A DNA stretch of 64,000 nt, taken from Cyclina sinensis (Eukaryota; Mollusca; Bivalvia; Venerida; Veneridae). Numbering within the stretch: position 1 is the first letter of the stretch; each line of letters starts with the position of its first letter. Location: NCBI GenBank assembly GCA_012932295.1, contig JAAONU010000013.1, forward strand, positions 10,504,821 through 10,568,820, written 5' to 3'. The notes under the pieces were generated by a model. That model was not told the DNA's origin and ran no database searches. It saw only the letters and a program-made list of their open reading frames with translations. Shown here in pieces: positions 25,725 through 36,784 of the stretch. A program made the translations under genes and the position numbers.

Positions 25725-25978
25725 ATGGATAATGAAAGAGATTTACTGATATCTCAATATTTTTGCGAAGGGCTAAGGTATAGAGATATTGTGCATGTAT
25801 TGTCCGAACGTCGCGGAATCTCCGTAAGCTTGCGCCATTTAAAAAGAATACTTAGATCCTTAGCATTGAGCAGAAGAGACTATAGCGATTCTGGAAGGGT
25901 TGTAGACTTTGTCATAAGCGCGGTCCAGCAGAATAGCCATGGTTATCGAATAATGCGACAACGCTGTCTGGAAAGTTG
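25725..25978 (+). pseudogene. HTH/integrase-type transposon protein, N-terminal fragment ending in a nonsense codon
   Basis: Begins MDNERDLLISQYFCEGLRYR and reads as a helix-turn-helix region of the sort found at the N-terminus of metazoan transposon proteins with an integrase core: 'YF.EGL.Y.DI...L...GIS.SLRHLKRIL' then 'HGYRIMRQRCLES'. It stops at TGA (25976-25978), where the inverted copy has GGA (Gly) and continues, so the stop is probably a mutation. A 128-bp hairpin interrupts the sequence a few bases later. No catalytic domain is present. Confidence 0.55.
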
Positions 25979-25987
25979 ATTGATAAC

Positions 25988-26115
25988 AACCCCACCCCCT
26001 GAGAATAGCGGGCAGGAATGTTTTTATCTGCGTATCCCCGCAGGGCGAAGATTTTACCAGAGGTCGGCTTGGTTTAAAGTCAGTGCCCCCCGCTATTCTC
26101 AGGGGGTGGGGTTGA
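25988..26115. mobile_element. Small hairpin element with 25-bp perfect arms
   Basis: AACCCCACCCCCTGAGAATA plus GCGGG (25988-26012) is the exact complement of the right end (about 26090-26115), enclosing about 77 bases. GC-rich, unlike its surroundings. It breaks the reading frame of the transposon fragment. No convincing target duplication was found. Confidence 0.6.
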
Positions 26116-26179
26116 GTGGTACATATTCATGAAATAAACTGAGAGTATATGTTCAGCATTATCATTATCTAAATATACC

Positions 26180-26268
26180 AAGGCTTACCATCCTGATCAC
26201 AAATCCGCAAAATAGCAGCCACATCTTGCATGCGTGTTCTCAATCCACTTTCCAGACAGCGTTGTCTG
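26180..26268 (-). pseudogene. HTH/integrase-type transposon gene, second fragment (inverted copy)
   Basis: On the minus strand, TTTTACAG is followed by QRCLESGLRTRMQDV and then AAILRICDQDG and a donor-like GTAAGC. This overlaps and extends the end of the plus-strand fragment (LES* there, LESGLRT here). The HTH part is absent; the 24-bp repeat lies directly upstream. Confidence 0.5.
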
Positions 26269-26269
26269 T

Positions 26270-26420
26270 AAAATAAAATATGTATGCAAAACTAAAAAAA
26301 AATATGTATGCAAAACTAAAATAAAATATGTATGCAAAACTAAAATAAAATATGTTTGCAAAACAAAAATATAATATGTATGCGAAACTAAAAAAAATAT
26401 GTATGCAAAACTAAAAAAAA
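26270..26420 (-). repeat. 24-bp tandem repeat, right arm
   Basis: About six units of 'atgtatgcaaaactaaaa' plus 'taaaat', the reverse complement of 25438-25653. Confidence 0.88.
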
Positions 26421-26529
26421 AACTGTACGAACAACCAAAAACAAAAAATTAGTATGAAAAACAAAAAACAAAAGGTTTAAAAAACCAAAAAAAAATTAAT
26501 TTGCTAATGCCACTTTTATGCCACCGTAA

Positions 26530-27740
26530 GAGCTCATTTCTCATGGAGAAACTGAGCTTTATTCCAAAATTGTTGTTGAAGATTGTGTTCTGCCATTTGT
26601 AAACAGCTAATAATGGAACTATTCTCCGCAGACTTCCATAAGATGTAGAATGTAATCCAGTTGATTTTTTTTTATTTTTGACAGATAGTTTTTCAAGTCA
26701 AGTTTTTCATATAATTATAAAACATTTTGTAGAGGGTGGAAACAATATTATTCAATTCGACTAGTGAAAATATTACTTAAAATTATCTTGTTGATTTAAA
26801 AATAAAATGCATTAGAATTAGGGCTGAATTCACGCGACGTGACCGTGCGACCTCATACACGCATCACGGGTTTCCTCCCCTTCTCCGAAAAGAAGGGGAA
26901 ACAACTTGTTCGCAGCACGAACTCCTGACCGATTTTCACATAATCCCCTCGGGAAATTTGTAGGGGATTAGCATTCGGCAGATGCATATCGACAAATTTC
27001 AGCATTTATATATCAAGTCATAAATTTCGTTTTGTTAATAAATTTATTCAAGAAAATAATCAAAGGATTTTGCAAAATGTGACAATTTGTATTACATGTA
27101 TATACTTTGTTACTTTTTAATATTTTTTTCACTGATTAAATAGGTGCGATTGCAATTTCATCAATATCTGTTGTTCTAAAACGTTTTAGTTACGTTTCTT
27201 CACGCCTTTCTGTACACAGCCACACATCCTTATACTTTTAAAAACAGACATCTCTATTGTTAAATCGGCAGGATATGAGTAGAAATTAATTAACATGGAA
27301 GCGTTTTAGAAATGCATGTTTCGTAAGTGGAAAAGAAAGAATAAGGCATTTTCTTTAAGTCTATGCAGGATATTTGTTTTAGATTTTTTAAAGAAGTTGT
27401 TTTGAAAGAATGCCAATCTAAATTATAAGTTCAGGTCAGCAAGCGTCCTTGTCTCACATTGAAGAAAGGAATCGTGTCGTGTTCAGACAAACACAAAAAG
27501 CAACATCCTAACTGCAGATATGATATGTTATAAACTATCTCCGTTAGTACTAACTCACACTACAGTATGTCTATTAACAGAGTTTCTCATAGATATTACA
27601 TGTGTAATAACAATATCTGATTTATTATTGAATCTGGTTTTAACTTCGCCATTTAAATACAGCCCACTGCATCCCATTCTTTCACGCTTAAATGCAAACA
27701 CCAACATACATTATGCTCTAAACTTGAAAAGACAAAGACA
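26530..27740. other. Intergenic, nothing recognised
   Basis: AT-rich. A short GC-richer patch at 26825-26960 (CACGCGACGTGACCGTGCG onwards) has no assigned role. Confidence 0.45.
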
Positions 27741-27753
27741 GAGACCTCTTTTA

Positions 27754-28043
27754 CACACACACACACACACACACGCGCACACACACACACACACACAGAG
27801 AGAGAAAAACAAACAAAAAACACGTGTTTAACGCATTATTTTCTTTTACCGTGTCATAAATATGACATCAATGTGTGACTTTCAGGAAACAAAGCGGTCA
27901 CTCAAAATTTTGTTTTTACTAAACAATACCTATGCTGCTAAACTTTTACAACTGTCATAACCTTACGTGATGCGGACGCACAGATGGACAGTAAGTCAGA
28001 AGATCTCACGTACCAATGTGACCGCAAGGCAGCTTTAAGTCCT
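27754..28043 (+). repeat. Dispersed duplicate, copy 2 ((CA)n plus about 215-bp body)
   Basis: A (CA)n/(GA)n tract, then the same body as copy 1 at 19.2 kb, ending at 'gtgaccgcaaggcagcttt'. Neither copy has an intact long frame in this part. Confidence 0.85.
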
Positions 28044-28049
28044 TTTCAA

Positions 28050-29465
28050 CATTGTACATGTACGTGCAAAGTCATGGCTTGACAGACAAAAAGTAAAAAA
28101 AAACAACACTAAATGTCCTCTTTCGACGGCATAAAAACAACTAACAAAATCCTTTTTTAAAAAAAAGTTTTTTTTATTTGAAAATTTTAATGAATAGTGC
28201 TGTTTTGACGTTGTAGTTGAGTTCAGTTATGTTTTTTTCAATTTGTTGCATCATTCGAATTTTACAAAAACTATTATAAAGAACGTACAGACTGAAATAG
28301 GCCTACTTTGATTTGCTGAATGTCTCAGAAACGCAATACAGCATTTGCAGTAGCAGAGCTAACCTTTGATATGTTTGTTCAATTGTCGATTTTGCACCAG
28401 GGCAAACATGAGGAAAATTGTAAACCCTTCTGGTATGCTTGTTTCTATAGAAACTGTGCTATTTACAACATAATGGCAATAATGCAGCTTCTCAGAGACG
28501 AGTTAAGCAGAACAGACAAATTTATTCGTGCAGAGCAGCATTTTATTCGATTTTCTGCGTGGAAAGCACCACTTGTGTGTACCGATTAAAAATTACCGAT
28601 GTTTTAGTCGAATCGACGGTGTCTGGCGGCCATTTTTTCGTGTAAGTCACCAATTTTAGTCACGTGATTCCCCACATTGAATTTAAAAAAAAAACAATTT
28701 TTAAGTTTCAGTGTTTAGCTTTTTAATAAGCAGAAAAGGGAAAAGATTAAAAATAAACAAACAAATAAACAAAAACAACATTTATAGGAGTTTATAATCA
28801 TTCTGAGCCTAAAACAACTTTGTTACCGATATGACAGGTGAAGTAACTCTGCGTTGAGACAGCTTCAAACTCAATCCAGAGTTGATTTCCTTACGGTATC
28901 ATTTTCCATTTCTGATAAAGAATGTTTTACTGTTGTAAGAGGAAATTGTATAATTCCGTATATCGGAAGTCTACTGCTTTGTTCTGCTTTGTTGCTTTGT
29001 TGCTTATAACCAGTTATTCTTAAAACTATATTTTTTTATTCATGAATAGGAAATGTGAGTAAAAAATACAAATAATAGCTGACGGTCGTATAATTCCAGA
29101 TCCATCTAATACCAGATACATCTAATCCAGACCCTAAAGCCAAAACCAGCTCATTTATGTAAAGACGAAAACTGTGCAGTAAAGGAAGACATTTTTTCTG
29201 TCAAATATTAAAGGCCGAAATCTGTCGGATATTCTTCAGTCAGCTGTGGAAAACTTTGTCGTCTGTGAGATATAGGAGTCTGTTTTTCCTATCACATATG
29301 AAACCGTATTCTCTGTTAGATTTATAAATCCATCATCTCTTTCAGATATTGAAGGCTGTATTCTGTCAGATATATAAAACCTTTTTTCCGTCTGTCATAT
29401 ATAGAAGGCCGTGCTCTCTATCAGACAAAGTAGGTCGAGTTACTTATGTCAGTTATAGAAAACGC
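28050..29465. other. Intergenic, no supported gene
   Basis: An 89-codon open frame at 28320-28589 has no recognisable domain. At 28846-28895 a 50-bp segment is the inverted relative of 22863-22910. Nothing else stands out. Confidence 0.45.
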
Positions 29466-29469
29466 TGGC

Positions 29470-29710
29470 AAATGGACAACTTTTTACTTTCTTCTTCAAA
29501 CTAGAAGAATTCTCTAACAGACTGATAAATAACCAATGCCTTGTTCAAACTTGGAGAATTTTCTGATAGACTGATAAATTACCAATGCCTTGTTCAAACT
29601 TGGAGAATTTTCTGACAGACTGATAAATGACCAATGCCTTGTTCAAACTTGGAAAATTTACTGACAGGCTGATAAATTACCAATGCCTTGTTCAAACTTG
29701 GAGAATGTTC
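29470..29710 (+). repeat. Satellite edge, diverged 49-bp units
   Basis: Four to five units of 'accaatgccttgttcaaac', 'ttggagaattttctgac', 'agactgataaat'. The 49-bp period matches the core array, so this is an older edge of the same satellite. Confidence 0.8.
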
Positions 29711-31935
29711 TGGCAGATCAACAACTTGCTACTGGCTTCTAAAGCAAGAAAGAATATAAGGCAGATAAACAACTTGCTACTGGCTTCTATAAGCAAGAAA
29801 GATTATATGGCAGATTGACAACTTGCTACTGGCTTCTATATGCAAGAAAGATTTTATTGCAGATTCACAACTTGCTGCTGGCTTCTATAAGCAAGAAAGA
29901 TGATATGGCAGATTGACAATTTGCTACTGTCTTCTATAAGCAAGAAAGATTATATGGCAGATTGACAACTTGCTGCTGGCTTCTATAAGCAAGAAAGATT
30001 ATATGGCAGATTGACAACTTAGTACTGCCTTCTATAAGCAAGAAAGATTATATGGCAGATTGACAAGTTGCCACTGGCTTCTATAAGCAAGAAAGATTAT
30101 ATGGCAGATTGACAAGTTGCCACTGGCTTCTATATGCAAAAAAGATTATATGGCAGATTGACAACTTGCTACTGTCTTCTATAAGCAAGAAAGATTATAT
30201 GGCAGATTGACAACTTGCTACTGGCTTCTATATGCAAGAAAGATTATATGGCAGATTGACAACTTGCTGCTGGCTACTATAAGCAAGAAAGATGATATGG
30301 CAGATTGACAATTTGCTACTGTTTTCTATAAGCAAGAAAGATTATATGGCAGATTGACAACTTGCTGCTGGCTTCTATAAGCAAGAAAGAGTATATGGCA
30401 GATTGACAACTTAGTACTGGCTTCTATAAGCAAGAACGATTATATGGCAGATTGACAAGTTGCCACTGGCTTCTATAAGCAAGAAAGATTATATGGCAGA
30501 TTGACAACTTGCCACTGGCTTCTATATGCAAAAAAGATTATATGGCAGATTGACAACTTGCTACTGTCTTCTATAAGCAAGAAAGATTATATGGCAGATT
30601 GACAACTTGCTACTGGCTTCTATATGCAAGAAATATTATATTGCAGATTGACAACTTGCTACTGGCTTCTATAAGCAAGAAAGATTATATGGCAGATTGA
30701 CAACTTGCTACTGTCTTCTATAAGCAAGAAAGATTATATGGCAGATTGACAACTTGCTACTGTCTTCAATAAGCAAGAAAGATTATATGGCAGATTGACA
30801 ACTTGCTACTGGCATCTATAAGCAAGAAAGATTATATGGCAGATTGACAACTTGCTACTGTCTCCTATAAGCAAGAAAGATTGTATTGCAGATTGACAAC
30901 TTGCTACTGTCTTCTTAAAGCAATAAAGATTATATGGCAGATTGACAACTTGCTACTGTCTTCTATAAGCCAGAAAGATTAAATGGCAGATTGACAACTT
31001 GCTACTGGCTTCAATAAGCTAGAAAGATTATATGGCAGATTGACAACTTGCTACTGGCTTCTATAAGCAAGAAAGATTATATGGCAGATTGACAACTTGC
31101 TACTGGCTTCTATAAGCAAGAAAGATTATATGGCAGATTGACAACTTGCTGCTGGCTTCTATAAGCAAGAAAGATTATATGGCAGATTGACAAGTTGCCA
31201 CTGGCTTCTATAAGCAAGAAAGATTATATGGCAGATTGACAACTTGCTACTGGCTTCTATAAGCAAGAAAGATTATATGGCAGATTGACAACTTGGTACT
31301 GGCTTCTATAAGCAAGAAAGATTATATGGCAGATTGACAAGTTGCCACTGGCTTCTATAAGCAAGAAAGATTATATGGCAGATTGACAACTTGCCACTGG
31401 CTTCTATAAGCAAGAAAGATTATATGGGAGATTGACAACTTGCTACTGTCTTCTATAAGCAAGAAAGATATTATGGCAGATTGACAACTTGCTTCTGGCT
31501 TCTATATGCAAGAAAGATTATATGGCAGATTGACAACTTGCTACTGTCTTCTATAAGCAAGAAAGATTATATGGCAGATTGACAACTTGCTACTGTCTTC
31601 AATAAGCAAGAAAGATTATATGGCAGATTGACAACTTGCTACTGTCTTCTATAAGCAAGAAAGATTGTATGGCAGATTGACAACTTGCTACTGGCTTCTA
31701 TATGCAAGAAAGATTATATGGCAGATTGACAACTTGCTACTGTCTTCTATAAGCAAGAAAGATTATATGGCAGATTGACAACTTGCTACTGTCTTCTATA
31801 AGCAAGAAAGAGTATATGGCAGATTGACAACTTGCTACTGTCTTCAATAAGCAAGAAAGATTATATGGCAGATTGACAACTTGCTACTGTCTTCTATAAG
31901 CAAGAAAGATTATATGGCAGATTGACAACTTACTT
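29711..31935 (+). repeat. Satellite core, about 45 units of 49 bp with higher-order structure
   Basis: The unit runs 'gattgacaacttgctactgg', 'cttctataagcaagaa', 'agattatatggca'. Variants (ttgctgctgg, ttagtactg, aagttgccac, tatatgcaaaaaag) recur at exactly 392 bp, i.e. eight units: 29871/30263, 29969/30361, 30064/30456, 30113/30505, 30131/30523. Part of the same variant order returns 882 bp (18 units) later. No transcript or protein is implied. Confidence 0.95.
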
Positions 31936-33075
31936 CTCTCTTCTTACTTCTTCTCTATACTGTAGATTTCCCTAGCAGGTCGACAACTTACTTTGTGTTC
32001 CACAAACTAAAAGACTCTCTGACAGACTGACAACTTACCTGTTCTACACTTTTTAAAGGAGAAATCTCTGGCATATTGACAACTTTCTACTCTTTTCTAC
32101 AAACTACAAAAATTAGCTTGCAGATACATACAACTCTATTCTGCAAAATATAAAAAAGTTTCGGACAAACTAACAACTTACAACTCTCTTCTACAAACAA
32201 AATATTGACCATTTACTAAACTTTTCTACAAACTAGAAACATTTCCAGACAGATTTGCAACTTACTACTCTGTTCTACAAACTAGAAAAAATTCTCGGAC
32301 AGACTGACCACTTATTGTTCTTTTTAACAAACTAGAAAAAAATTCTGAAAGATTGACAACTTACAACTCTTTTTCAAAAACTAGTCTGAAATAGGCATAA
32401 GTAAGTTGTCAGTCTGCGTCAGACTCTCTTCTAGTTTGTAGAAGGCAATATTAGTTGTCAGTCTGTCAGAGATTTTTTCTAGCTGGTAGAAGAAATAACA
32501 TGTAGTTAGTTGTCAATCTGTCAGAGAATTCTTCTACTTTGCTAAAGAGAGTAAAAGTTGTCAATCTGCCAGAGAATTCAGGGTAAAACACAATAGTAAA
32601 GTGTCAATCTGCAGGAGAATTCGTCTAGCTTGCTGAAGGCATGAGAAATATGTCTATCTGACAGAGAATTCTTCTAGCTTGAGAGAAGCAAAAGTAAGTT
32701 GATAATCTGCCAGAGATTTTTTTCTAAATTGTAGAATGCAGCTGTAGGTTGTCAGTCTGCAAGAAAATGCTTCATGTTCTTAGAAGAAAGAAGTTAGTTG
32801 TCAGTCTGCCAGAGAACTTTTATCTGGCAGATTGACAATTTACTACTTGTTTTCCCATACTAGAAAACATTTCTGGCAAACTGACAACTAACTACTCTCT
32901 TTTACAAACTAAAATCATTCCCTGGCAGATTGAATACTAAGTACTCTCTTCTTGAAACTAGAATAATTCTTTGGCAGATTGACAAATAACTTTGCCTTCT
33001 ACAAACTAAAAGTATTCTCTGGTTGACGGACAACTTACTTTGCCTTTTACAAACTAGAAGTATTATTTGGCAGAT
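31936..33075. repeat. Degenerate satellite flank with an inverted block
   Basis: Diverged 49-bp relatives ('gacaacttac', 'tctacaaactagaa', 'attctctggcag') run forward to about 32388, in reverse orientation from about 32390 to 32820 (AGTTGTCAGTCTGTCAGAGA), then forward again to 33075. Confidence 0.85.
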
Positions 33076-33279
33076 TTTAGACCATGATTAGTGAAGACTC
33101 TTGTAAAGTAGGAGTTTTATAGAAATGTTTTGTCATATTTTTAAACTCTGTCTTCGTTTTGTTTTGGCAAAACGGACGAAACATTATGGAAAAGCAACGC
33201 AACAAACTCACATATACGTTCCAGTATTCTATAAAGTTCAAAGTATTAAAGAACCATGGGTTAAGTAAAAACACACGTA

Positions 33280-33650
33280 AAGATTCTTGATGCAGACCAG
33301 ACCGGAACACAAAGTTGAAACACTTAATGCAGGCCAGGCGGGAAAACAAAGTTAAAAAAAAAAACTTACCGCAGACCAGATAGAAAGACAAAGTTAATTT
33401 ACCGGATGAATTTTAAGCGAGAAAACAAGTCGCAACACTTGATGCAGACCAAACGGGAAGACAAAATTGAAATACTTGCTATAGGTTAGACGGGAGACAA
33501 TTTAAAATACTTGCCTCAGACAAGCCGGAGAGACAAAGTTGAAACATTTGGTAAACAGCAGTCGGAAGTCAAGTTGAAGTACTAGATGTAGATCAGCCAG
33601 GGAGGACAAAGTTGAAATACTTGAAGCAGACCAGTTTGAAACTGATGTTC
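33280..33650 (+). repeat. Degenerate tandem repeat, about 36-bp unit
   Basis: Roughly ten units of 'gacaaagttgaaatacttg' plus 'atgcagaccagacggga'. The 104-codon open frame on the other strand here is repeat-derived. Confidence 0.8.
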
Positions 33651-34235
33651 ACATTTTCTCTCCTTGCATGTCAGCGTCACTGTTCATGTGTAGTGGCGTC
33701 GTGTTTATGTGCGATTAACAAAAGATTAAAAAAATAATATTTTCGATTGATAATAATCAGTGCTACTCGTTCATGATGAAAATATTTTACACACAAACAA
33801 CGCACTGTAGCAGACTGGTTTTGATATTATAATTTACCGCTGTCAGACACGAAAGCCGGAAACTTAACCCAGGTTCTAAATGATTAATTCAGCCGTAATA
33901 ATTACAGAAAAGAAGCGAAAAATCAAAGACATCTGTTGATAATAAATCGATTTCTTTAATTTAGTTGTTTTACAAGAGTTTATGGATATTGAATTTATAT
34001 AATTACATTTAGAAAGAAATCTCAGTTAAATGGAATTTAGACAATCAAATTCAATGCATTTCCTAATTGCAAACAGTTTAAAATAAACACTATATGTTTG
34101 AATAAGACGATAAGCTTAGCGGCTTTGAATTTCTGACCCAAGCAACCAATAATAGGTTGACATTTTTGACTATATCTTACAAGTCTACTGTATTACCAGT
34201 CCAGCGTGTATCCACTGGGCCTCTCTCTACCTATC

Positions 34236-34545
34236 TGAGTTTATTTATCGTCGGTACCGGTTGCCCATATCACCGACGCCCCCTGCAGATATAAGATTTA
34301 CTTATTTTATGTTGTGGGGGATAGTGCACGATAAGAAAACATCACATTCCAGAGACACCCATGGCTGTTTTGCATGCTCAGTGTATAGACTGATACATGG
34401 GACCTCGGCTTAACATGGGACCTCGGCTTAACGTCTCATCCGAAAGACACTTAGTAATGTAGTGGAGAAGCATGGGATCGATATCGCGACCCCTTTGTTA
34501 CTAGTCCAATGCGTTAACACTGGACTAATGATCCATTCCTGCCCC
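34236..34545 (-). repeat. SINE family A, minus-strand copy 1
   Basis: Runs from the 3' end (CGTCGGTACCGGTTGCCCAT) to a degenerate tRNA-like head ending 'atgatccattcctgccc'. A local duplication of 'acatgggacctcggcttaac' occurs at about 34395-34432. Confidence 0.8.
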
Positions 34546-34587
34546 TGGACCACTTATTCGCTCCATTTTTAAAAGCTCTATCTATCT

Positions 34588-34837
34588 ATTTGAGTTTATT
34601 TATCCTCGTTACCGGTTGCCTATATGACCGATGCCCCTTCTAGAGTTCAGTTATTTTCCCATTCCAGAGACATCCCTGATACTTTTTGATGCTCATTGTT
34701 CTGCACAGATACATGGGAACTTGGTTTAACGTCTCATTCGAAAAACAATTAGAAACGTTAGTGGAGGAGCGGGCCATTGATCTCGCATCCCCTGGGTTAC
34801 CAGTTCAGCGCGTTACCACTGGACCACTGATCCGCTC
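34588..34837 (-). repeat. SINE family A, minus-strand copy 2
   Basis: Same order as copy 1. The tRNA-like head reads, on the minus strand, 'ggatcagtggtccagtggtaacgcgctg', i.e. an A-box TGGTCCAGTGG. A TATC-rich tail lies at the other end. Confidence 0.85.
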
Positions 34838-34864
34838 TTTTTTTAAGAGCTCTTTCTATTTAAG

Positions 34865-35126
34865 CTTATTTATCGTCGATACCGGTTGCACATATGACCG
34901 ACGCCCCTTGAAGAGATTAGTAAATTTATGTTGTGGGGGTAGTGCAAGATACAGAAAGGATCCCATTCCAGAGACATCCCTGGTTCTTTTGCATGCTCAG
35001 TGTATAGCACTGATACATGGGACCTAGGTTTAACGTCTCATCCGAAAGACTATTAGTAATGTTAGTGGAGGAGCGAGGATTGAACTCGGGACCCCTGTTT
35101 GATCCCCCGCTCCTCCACTAACATAA
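34865..35126 (-). repeat. SINE family A, minus-strand copy 3
   Basis: Third same-orientation copy, from CGTCGATACCGGTTGCACAT to a head truncated after 'gagcgaggattgaactcggg'. Confidence 0.82.
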
Positions 35127-35228
35127 GAGCTCGTGAAAATCATTTAATTTATATGACCAAGAATTAAAAAGCAGAAGCCAATCAAATAACTCGTAATAAA
35201 AGTGGTTTTGAAAAGAAGCCAAGATAGA

Positions 35229-35272
35229 TGCGCTACTAAGTAAACAATTATTATTATTATTATTATTATTAT
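35229..35272. repeat. (ATT)n microsatellite
   Basis: A run of TTA/ATT triplets with one interruption. Confidence 0.9.
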
Positions 35273-35561
35273 ATTATTTTGAAAAACGCATCATATTACA
35301 ATATGTTACCTGCAGATTTGAGAAAGATAAAAGGAAGAGCTATTATATCATACTTAACCTTTAAGCCTGTTGAAAAAAAAAAGGTTTTTGATAACAATTG
35401 AATCTTGATTCATTGTTTTTGCGGAAATATGAAAGGTACACTTCTGTCTTTAAAAGTTCGAAACAATTGTTGCTGTTTATATAATAATGGCTATATAATA
35501 ATAATTCCTGATCGGTTTTGAAAATAAGTAGGCAAAAAATATCAAAAAAAAATTAGTTTAA

Positions 35562-35898
35562 AGCTGCTTGTTCACATATATGGAGTCCAAATTTAAATTT
35601 CTTATAAAAAACTGTTTTAAGTGTCTATTGCATCATCCTCATCAAGTTGATATGCAGTGAGGTGTCATAGAAATCAGAAATTCAGAGTACATGACTCAAA
35701 ATAGACCAAAATTAGTTAAAGGCAAGAGTAAAACCAAGTGCAAAACAGCATACTTTTAGAACTTTCTCCTCACACAGAACAAGAATTTGATGCCAACCCT
35801 ACCTCAGAGGTATTTTCTGTCACACTATCTCTCCATATGTCAACTTTGGTCAGGATTCCAGAAATTTAGTTTTGTCCCAGATATCGTGAATAAGCAGT
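35562..35898. mobile_element. MITE flanked by TTAA, copy 1
   Basis: TTAA|AGCTGCTTGTTCAC at the left faces GTGAATAAGCAGT|TTAA at the right: 13-14-bp terminal inverted repeats with TTAA outside both ends, the duplication used by piggyBac and Kolobok transposases. The internal sequence is non-coding and aligns with the copy at 39502. Confidence 0.75.
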
Positions 35899-36223
35899 TT
35901 AAAGATGCAAAATCTAATGCTGAGTAGTTTGTTGCCAGTCAGTATCATCCAAGTTGAACAATACGTGCACTGAGTATATAGCTACGGGAGTTTAACTAAG
36001 TGGAACAAGTTTGGACATCACATAAGCCCGGTTCTTCCAGAGAACCTGAACCATGCCACTTCAGTGTGTCAGCGATTTGATTTTTATTTTTATTCCGAGC
36101 CAGCTTTGATTTACGTTTAATGCAATGTTTCCTGACTTTTGATGAACACTTTAATGACCTAAAGTATTATCCATTTATGTTAACAGTTACTACATGCCAT
36201 AAAGTCATGACCTTACGTGAGCT

Positions 36224-36230
36224 TATATAA
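36224..36230 (+). promoter_or_regulatory. Candidate TATA box upstream of the MITF/TFE-like gene
   Basis: GCTTATATAACC lies about 200 bases before the first likely ATG (36431). A start site would fall near 36255-36260. Short upstream ATGs at 36300 and 36391 would precede the main frame. Alternatively the first coding exon begins at an acceptor (CAG at 36364 or 36384) and the promoter is elsewhere. Confidence 0.3.
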
Positions 36231-36430
36231 CCTATCCAGTTTCGTAATTGTAAGTTACAGGCAAGAAGATTTATTTCTTTAATAGAAGTCTTTACTTGCA
36301 TGGGAAAAAAAGCTTTTAATATGGGTCAAAGTGTAAAAACATCTTACACAACTTGATTCTCCAGCTGAAATCTTTAACATACAGGGCAAAATGTTTAACA
36401 GATGAAGTCCAACGCCATCAACGTGCAGAC

Positions 36431-36784
36431 ATGTCAGACTACATTGGGAGTTTTCATAAATTTGCTGATTTATCAAATAATGATCATAATAATTATAAAC
36501 TATTTAAAGAATTATTGTACGGATGCCACGGAAAAACTAATACGACAGCTAGCAGCGAACACCCCAGAGAAGTTAGATTCAATGAGCAGAATAGCGAGAC
36601 ACGTGATCTAGAATCTCGTTACGATAACTATTGTAGTGTGCCCAGGGAACCGGAAAACTCTTTTCGCCAAAACATCTTTCGAAGAAATCAGGACGAAATG
36701 GAATATTGTCACTTTGATGAGCTTGAAAGATTGTCTTCATCTTTAATAAGATTGTTGGGTGAAGCAAAGAGAGAACACGGCAAG
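36431..36784 (+). CDS. MITF-like: MITF/TFE-like gene, first recognised coding exon
   Basis: Open from 36353, with the first in-frame ATG at 36431 ([17 protein letters not shown]). It ends HGK at AAG|GTAGGG. It may begin upstream at an acceptor. The polar sequence has no recognised domain; its assignment to this gene rests on phase and position. Confidence 0.6.

Larger units (their letters stand above)
25355..26530. mobile_element. Palindromic transposon-like locus with 24-bp repeat arms
   Basis: The left arm starts TTACGGTGGCATAAAAGTG and runs into nine T-rich 24-bp units (to about 25653). The right arm is its reverse complement: about six A-rich units (26270-26420), then the matching flank to 26530. 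Between them lie a minus-strand and a plus-strand fragment of the same HTH/integrase-type gene and a small hairpin. This looks like two copies of one element meeting head-to-head, each partly deleted. Confidence 0.65.

Noticed and set aside
25327..25979. Long open frames rich in HTYFILVL and SFAYIFYF repeats
   Set aside because: Produced by a 24-bp tandem repeat (a multiple of three). Only the part from 25725 on resembles a real protein.
28320..28589. 89-codon open frame starting MSQKRNTAFAVAEL
   Set aside because: No domain, no codon or splice evidence; chance length in AT-rich DNA.
28660..28667. TCACGTGA, a MITF-type E-box
   Set aside because: An 8-mer is expected about once in a window this size; no gene or repeat context supports it.
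29711..31935. Regular 49-bp repeats, CRISPR-like at first sight
   Set aside because: Units are contiguous with no unique spacers, and the genome is eukaryotic. It is a satellite.
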